Part shown: piece after piece, positions 61,266 to 64,000 of the stretch | Layout: each line of letters starts with the position of its first letter | How positions within the stretch are numbered: position 1 is the first letter of the stretch | Position numbers and translations under genes: made by a program | DNA from: Saprospiraceae bacterium | GTDB lineage: Bacteria; Bacteroidota; Bacteroidia; Chitinophagales; Saprospiraceae | DNA length: 64,000 nt | Assembly: GCA_013360405.1 (NCBI GenBank) | Contig: JABWBR010000058.1 | Span: 1 to 64,000 of the forward strand | Reading direction: 5' to 3' | Notes under the pieces: generated by a model | The model's input: only the letters and a program-made list of their open reading frames with translations | The model's database searches: none | Told to the model about the DNA's origin: nothing

Positions 61266-61952
61266 GTGCTAAAACAAATCAGAAAATTCCTTCCCGAAAT
61301 CGTATACGGTGGAATTGACGGCAGCGTGACCACCTTTGCCGTCGTAGCCGGGGCTGCCGGCGCCCACCTGACCAGTGAAGTAGTGATCATCCTGGGTTTT
61401 GCCAATTTATTTGCCGACGGCTTTTCGATGTCGGTGGGCAGCTATTTGTCTAATAAATCCGACCTGCATGGCTATGAACGCCTCAAGCGCAAAGAATACC
61501 ACCAGGTAGTGCACGCACCTGAAAAGGGTATCGAGGAAATTCGCGAAATATACCAGCGCAAAGGTTTTGAGGGAGAGTTGCTCGAGCGGGTAGTAACACA
61601 GATAACCTCCAACAAAGATGTGTGGGTAGATACGATGATGAAAGAAGAACTGGAATTAACCCCCACGCCCAAATCTCCGATGGCAATGGCCGTGGCTACT
61701 TTCTGTTCTTTTATCGTACTGGGCTTTGTACCGCTTTTAATTTATGTACTCGAACTTACTTCCGGCCTGCATATCCACTTATTCACCTGGGCTTGCGGAC
61801 TTACCGCGCTGGTATTCATCGGTATCGGTATATTAAAAAGCTATATCAACGAGCGCAGTATTTGGCGGGGCATGGCCGAAACGCTCACCCTCGGCATTTG
61901 TGCCGCATCGGTAGCCTATGCCGTCGGTTATTTATTGGAGCGGCTCTTTTAA
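61266..61952 (+). CDS. VIT1/CCC1 family iron/manganese transporter
   Basis: 228 residues from a GTG at 61266 ([20 protein letters not shown]); no upstream ATG in frame is better. The signature [20 protein letters not shown], then [20 protein letters not shown] belongs to CCC1/VIT1; a cytoplasmic segment [20 protein letters not shown] follows with Glu residues that bind metal, and helices continue to the C-terminus. Likely exports or stores iron or manganese. A heptamer array fills the leader and abuts the start. Confidence 0.88.
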   Translation: MLKQIRKFLPEIVYGGIDGSVTTFAVVAGAAGAHLTSEVVIILGFANLFADGFSMSVGSYLSNKSDLHGYERLKRKEYHQVVHAPEKGIEEIREIYQRKGFEGELLERVVTQITSNKDVWVDTMMKEELELTPTPKSPMAMAVATFCSFIVLGFVPLLIYVLELTSGLHIHLFTWACGLTALVFIGIGILKSYINERSIWRGMAETLTLGICAASVAYAVGYLLERLF

Positions 61953-62040
61953 GGCGCTATTGACCGGAATTTATACCTCAAAACTCCCATTTTTGCTTTT
62001 TGGTTCCTTACATTTCGGGCGGAGATCTAACAACAATGGA

Positions 62041-63153
62041 ATGAAACCTATTTACGTAGCGGCAACCGGACAACATGTAGGTAAAACCACGACTACGCTG
62101 GGCATACTGGCAGGGCTCCGCGAAAGAGGTATTCGCGCAGGGTATTGTAAGCCGGTAGGCCAGCAGCACGTGGAGGTGAGCGGCATTATTGCCGACAAAG
62201 ACGCCGTGCTTTTTGCCGACTCCGTGGGCTTCGAGATTAACCCCGACTGGCACAGCCCGGTGGTCATAGGCCAGGGTGTGACAAGAGCCTTTATCGACAA
62301 CCCGGATAATTTTCATTTTCGCGAACGCATTCAGGCCGCTCAACGCCATCTTTCGAGCAACTACGACGTGGTGGTGTACGAAGGCACCGGCCACCCCGGC
62401 GTAGGCAGCATAGCCGATTTGTCAAATGCCCAGGTAGCCCACATGTTGGGCGCGGGCGTAGTAATGGTGGTAGAAGCCGGTATCGGCAATACTATAGATA
62501 GGCTTAGCCTTTGCCTGTCGTTGTTTCGGGAGCAAAAAGTGCCGCTGTGGGGCGTCATTATCAATAAAGTTTACGCCGACAAAATGGAGGAGGTGAGCTA
62601 TTACCTGCGCAAACGCCTCCAGGAAATGGATATCCCCCTGCTGGGAATGATCCCCTACGATCGCTCGCTTTCTTTTCCCATTATGGAAGCCATCCGACAG
62701 GCCGTAGAAGGCAGGGTGATTATGAACAGGGATAAAATGGGCAACCGCGTAGCGGAAATCATCGCCGGCTCACTGGTGGATGTAGACGAATTTAACAGTT
62801 TTGAAAATACTTTGCTCGTCGTCAGTAGCAAACGCCTCGATGAAGCCCTCCACAAAGTGAGCGTGATCTCCAAACTCAAAAAACTCGAGCAGTCGCCCCT
62901 CTCCGGCGTTATCGTGACCGGCGACGGCCGGCACGCCGACTGGGTGGAGGATTTTAATTTTAATCACCCCTATTTTGAAGAGTATAAAGTACCTGTACTC
63001 GCAACTGCGCTGGATACGTACGGCTCGGTAGTGAAAATTAGCCGTATCGAAGTCAAAATTAATACCAGCACCCCCTGGAAGGTCAGCCGCGCTATCGAAC
63101 TGATTCACGAACATGTAAACTTCGAAGAGTTACTCCGGAAAATGGAAGTATGA
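62041..63153 (+). CDS. P-loop NTPase with DRTGG domain (BioD/CobB-like, phosphotransacetylase N-terminal-like)
   Basis: 370 residues from the ATG at 62041 (MKPIYVAATGQHVGKTTTTL), with a BioD-type P-loop GQHVGKTTT. VVVYEGTGHPGVGSIADLSN, then GAGVVMVVEAGIGNT are the remaining nucleotide-site motifs of dethiobiotin-synthetase-like ATPases. Residues about 215-330 with EIIAGSLVDV and LSGVIVTGD match the DRTGG domain found between such ATPases and phosphotransacetylase. The enzymatic reaction is not known. Not in an obvious operon. Confidence 0.85.
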   Translation: MKPIYVAATGQHVGKTTTTLGILAGLRERGIRAGYCKPVGQQHVEVSGIIADKDAVLFADSVGFEINPDWHSPVVIGQGVTRAFIDNPDNFHFRERIQAAQRHLSSNYDVVVYEGTGHPGVGSIADLSNAQVAHMLGAGVVMVVEAGIGNTIDRLSLCLSLFREQKVPLWGVIINKVYADKMEEVSYYLRKRLQEMDIPLLGMIPYDRSLSFPIMEAIRQAVEGRVIMNRDKMGNRVAEIIAGSLVDVDEFNSFENTLLVVSSKRLDEALHKVSVISKLKKLEQSPLSGVIVTGDGRHADWVEDFNFNHPYFEEYKVPVLATALDTYGSVVKISRIEVKINTSTPWKVSRAIELIHEHVNFEELLRKMEV

Positions 63154-63198
63154 TGACAATAGCTATTTGGACTAATTCCAAATTAAATTTACTTTTGC

Positions 63199-63369
63199 AT
63201 GGCAAACCTAATTGTTATGCGCACGAGGGCTACCTTTATACCGTTTCCTGATTCCGGAGTTATGCAACTTCCCTTCCCTTTGCCTGTTATTCAAGCTAAG
63301 GACCGCAAGCATAAATGCTGCAAGAAATACCAAAAGGGTAAAAGATGCAAAAAATGTCCGAAACGGTGA
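63199..63369 (+). CDS. Small basic Cys-rich conserved protein
   Basis: 56 residues from the ATG at 63199, or 50 from the Met at 63217. The C-terminal part KHKCCKKYQKGKRCKKCPKR is the recognisable tail of a small protein common in Bacteroidota. A TAnnTTTG box (63190-63197) ends one base before the first ATG, so the second Met may be the real start. No TM segment. The CC/C-x-x-C pattern suggests metal or nucleic-acid binding; function unknown. Confidence 0.7.
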   Translation: MANLIVMRTRATFIPFPDSGVMQLPFPLPVIQAKDRKHKCCKKYQKGKRCKKCPKR

Positions 63370-63373
63370 AATT

Positions 63374-63446
63374 TAGACTATTAGACTGTTGGATGATTAT
63401 TAGCTAACAGTCCAATAGTCCGAAAGTCCAATAGTCCAACAGTCCC
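63374..63446. repeat. AGTCCAAT octamer inverted array
   Basis: Left arm TTAGACTA/TTAGACTG/TTGGA (63374-63393); right arm AGTCCAAT, AGTCCGAA, AGTCCAAT, AGTCCAAC, AGTCCC (63409-63446). Just upstream of ridA. Confidence 0.85.
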
Positions 63447-63451
63447 AAAAT

Positions 63452-63838
63452 ATGGCTCAACATCAACTAATCAGTTCAGGCGCGCCCTGGGAAAACATAG
63501 TAGGTTATTCAAGGGCAGTTCGGGTGGGTAATTTAATAGAAGTATCCGGCACCGCCGCCGTAGAAAACGGCAGGGCCGCCTTTCCCGGCGACGCCTACGC
63601 CCAAACGCGCCTCATCTTGCAGATAATTGAAAAAGCGCTGCACGAGGCCGGCGCCACAATGGCGGATGTGGTTCGCACGCGAATGTACGTGACGGATATT
63701 ACCCGCTGGGAAGAAGTAGGCCGCGCCCACGGTGAATTTTTCGCCGATATTAAACCGGCAACGTCGATGGTAGAGGTCACCGCCTTGATTCACCCCGATA
63801 TGTTGGTGGAAATCGAGGCGACGGCGGTGGTGGGGTAG
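63452..63838 (+). CDS. RidA family reactive imine deaminase
   Basis: 128 residues with the RidA/YjgF layout: [54 protein letters not shown] and [20 protein letters not shown]. The Arg in VVRTRMYVT is the conserved substrate-binding Arg of RidA. It hydrolyses reactive enamines/imines formed by PLP enzymes. An octamer array precedes it; its stop is followed by a heptamer array. Confidence 0.9.
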   Translation: MAQHQLISSGAPWENIVGYSRAVRVGNLIEVSGTAAVENGRAAFPGDAYAQTRLILQIIEKALHEAGATMADVVRTRMYVTDITRWEEVGRAHGEFFADIKPATSMVEVTALIHPDMLVEIEATAVVG

Positions 63839-63840
63839 TC

Positions 63841-63960
63841 GTCGGTTGTCGGTTGTCCGTTCCAGTAGAGACGCAAAATTTTGCGTCTCTACCCTTAATA
63901 AAACCGAGAACCGACAACCGACAACCGAGAACCGAGAACCGAGAACCGAGAACAGAAAAC
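63841..63960. repeat. Heptamer arms around a perfect 28-bp palindrome
   Basis: Left arm GTCGGTT x2 and GTCCGTT (63841-63862). At 63865-63892 a perfect palindrome, GTAGAGACGCAAAA and its complement. Right arm AACCGAG/AACCGAC units, about eight copies (63902-63960). It lies between ridA and the next gene start at 63969. Confidence 0.92.
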
Positions 63961-63968
63961 ATCAAAAT

Positions 63969-64000
63969 ATGCACTGGAAAAAATGGGGGATCATCCTCTC
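63969..64000 (+). CDS. Start of a gene cut by the window end
   Basis: ATG at 63969 begins MHWKKWGIIL, open to the window end; basic residues followed by hydrophobic ones suggest a membrane or exported protein. The heptamer array ends 9 bases before the ATG. Too short to identify. Confidence 0.4.
   Translation, partial: MHWKKWGIIL

Overview
The window looks like a chromosome segment of a Bacteroidota bacterium, probably of the Saprospiria/Lewinella-Haliscomenobacter kind; the class is inferred, the phylum is well supported. Evidence: very large secreted proteins built of PKD and Ig-like modules that end in type IX secretion (T9SS) sorting domains of type A or type B (gliding-motility CHU_C type), a PorP/SprF partner protein, DUF3098 next to ftsX, a Sec-type clade II nitrous oxide reductase cluster, few Shine-Dalgarno sequences, and several TAnnTTTG boxes, the -7 element of Bacteroidota promoters.

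Layout. 1-3.2 kb is mobile and decayed DNA: the end of an IS3-type transposase, a REP-associated transposase (RAYT) split by a 103-bp double palindrome, and a collapsed type I restriction-modification operon in which only the RhuM-Doc fusion gene is intact between remnants of hsdS and hsdR. 3.2-10.4 kb is a PorP/SprF plus giant PKD/CHU_C pair. 10.4-15 kb is accessory: an Rpn nuclease bracketed by REP-like repeats, a membrane protein, an IS1182-type fragment and an AT-rich SH3-metallo-beta-lactamase gene. 15-18 kb is a maltose-phosphorylase-like GH65 gene with beta-phosphoglucomutase. 18.9-23.2 kb is housekeeping (truB, DUF3098, ftsX, galE, tdk). 23.4-30.6 kb holds a conserved hypothetical, a phosphoesterase, DUF4112, an M49 peptidase lipoprotein, a four-helix-bundle (S23) gene inside inverted octamer arrays, and PEP carboxylase. 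30.8-43.6 kb is a run of giant secreted proteins: a reprolysin-like metalloprotease with PKD array (split by a one-base frameshift) and a 2375-aa type B protein. 43.7-49.3 kb has a dynamin-like GTPase, a beta-propeller T9SS protein, WbqC and a fatty-acid desaturase. 49.2-52.7 kb is an AT-rich WD40-caspase gene between 46-bp direct repeats of the desaturase 3' end. 52.8-61.2 kb is the nitrous oxide respiration locus: nosZ-TM-nosL-nosD-nosF-nosY on the minus strand, and divergently an Rrf2/NsrR-like regulator, a cytochrome c lipoprotein and two membrane proteins. 61.3-64 kb has a VIT1/CCC1 transporter, a DRTGG P-loop protein, a small basic Cys protein, RidA and the start of another gene.

The most unusual architecture is a family of intergenic hairpins whose arms are short tandem arrays of 7- or 8-bp units (GTTNTCN, CAGTCGG, GCTGATGT, AGTCCAAT types). 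At least eight occur here; one encloses the S23 gene, and in two a TAnnTTTG box lies in the loop. The second notable item is the direct-repeat-flanked WD40-caspase insertion. The nos locus carries two matching 16-bp dyads, one before nosZ and one before the Rrf2 gene, suggesting a local nitrosative-stress circuit. No tRNA, rRNA or CRISPR array was seen.
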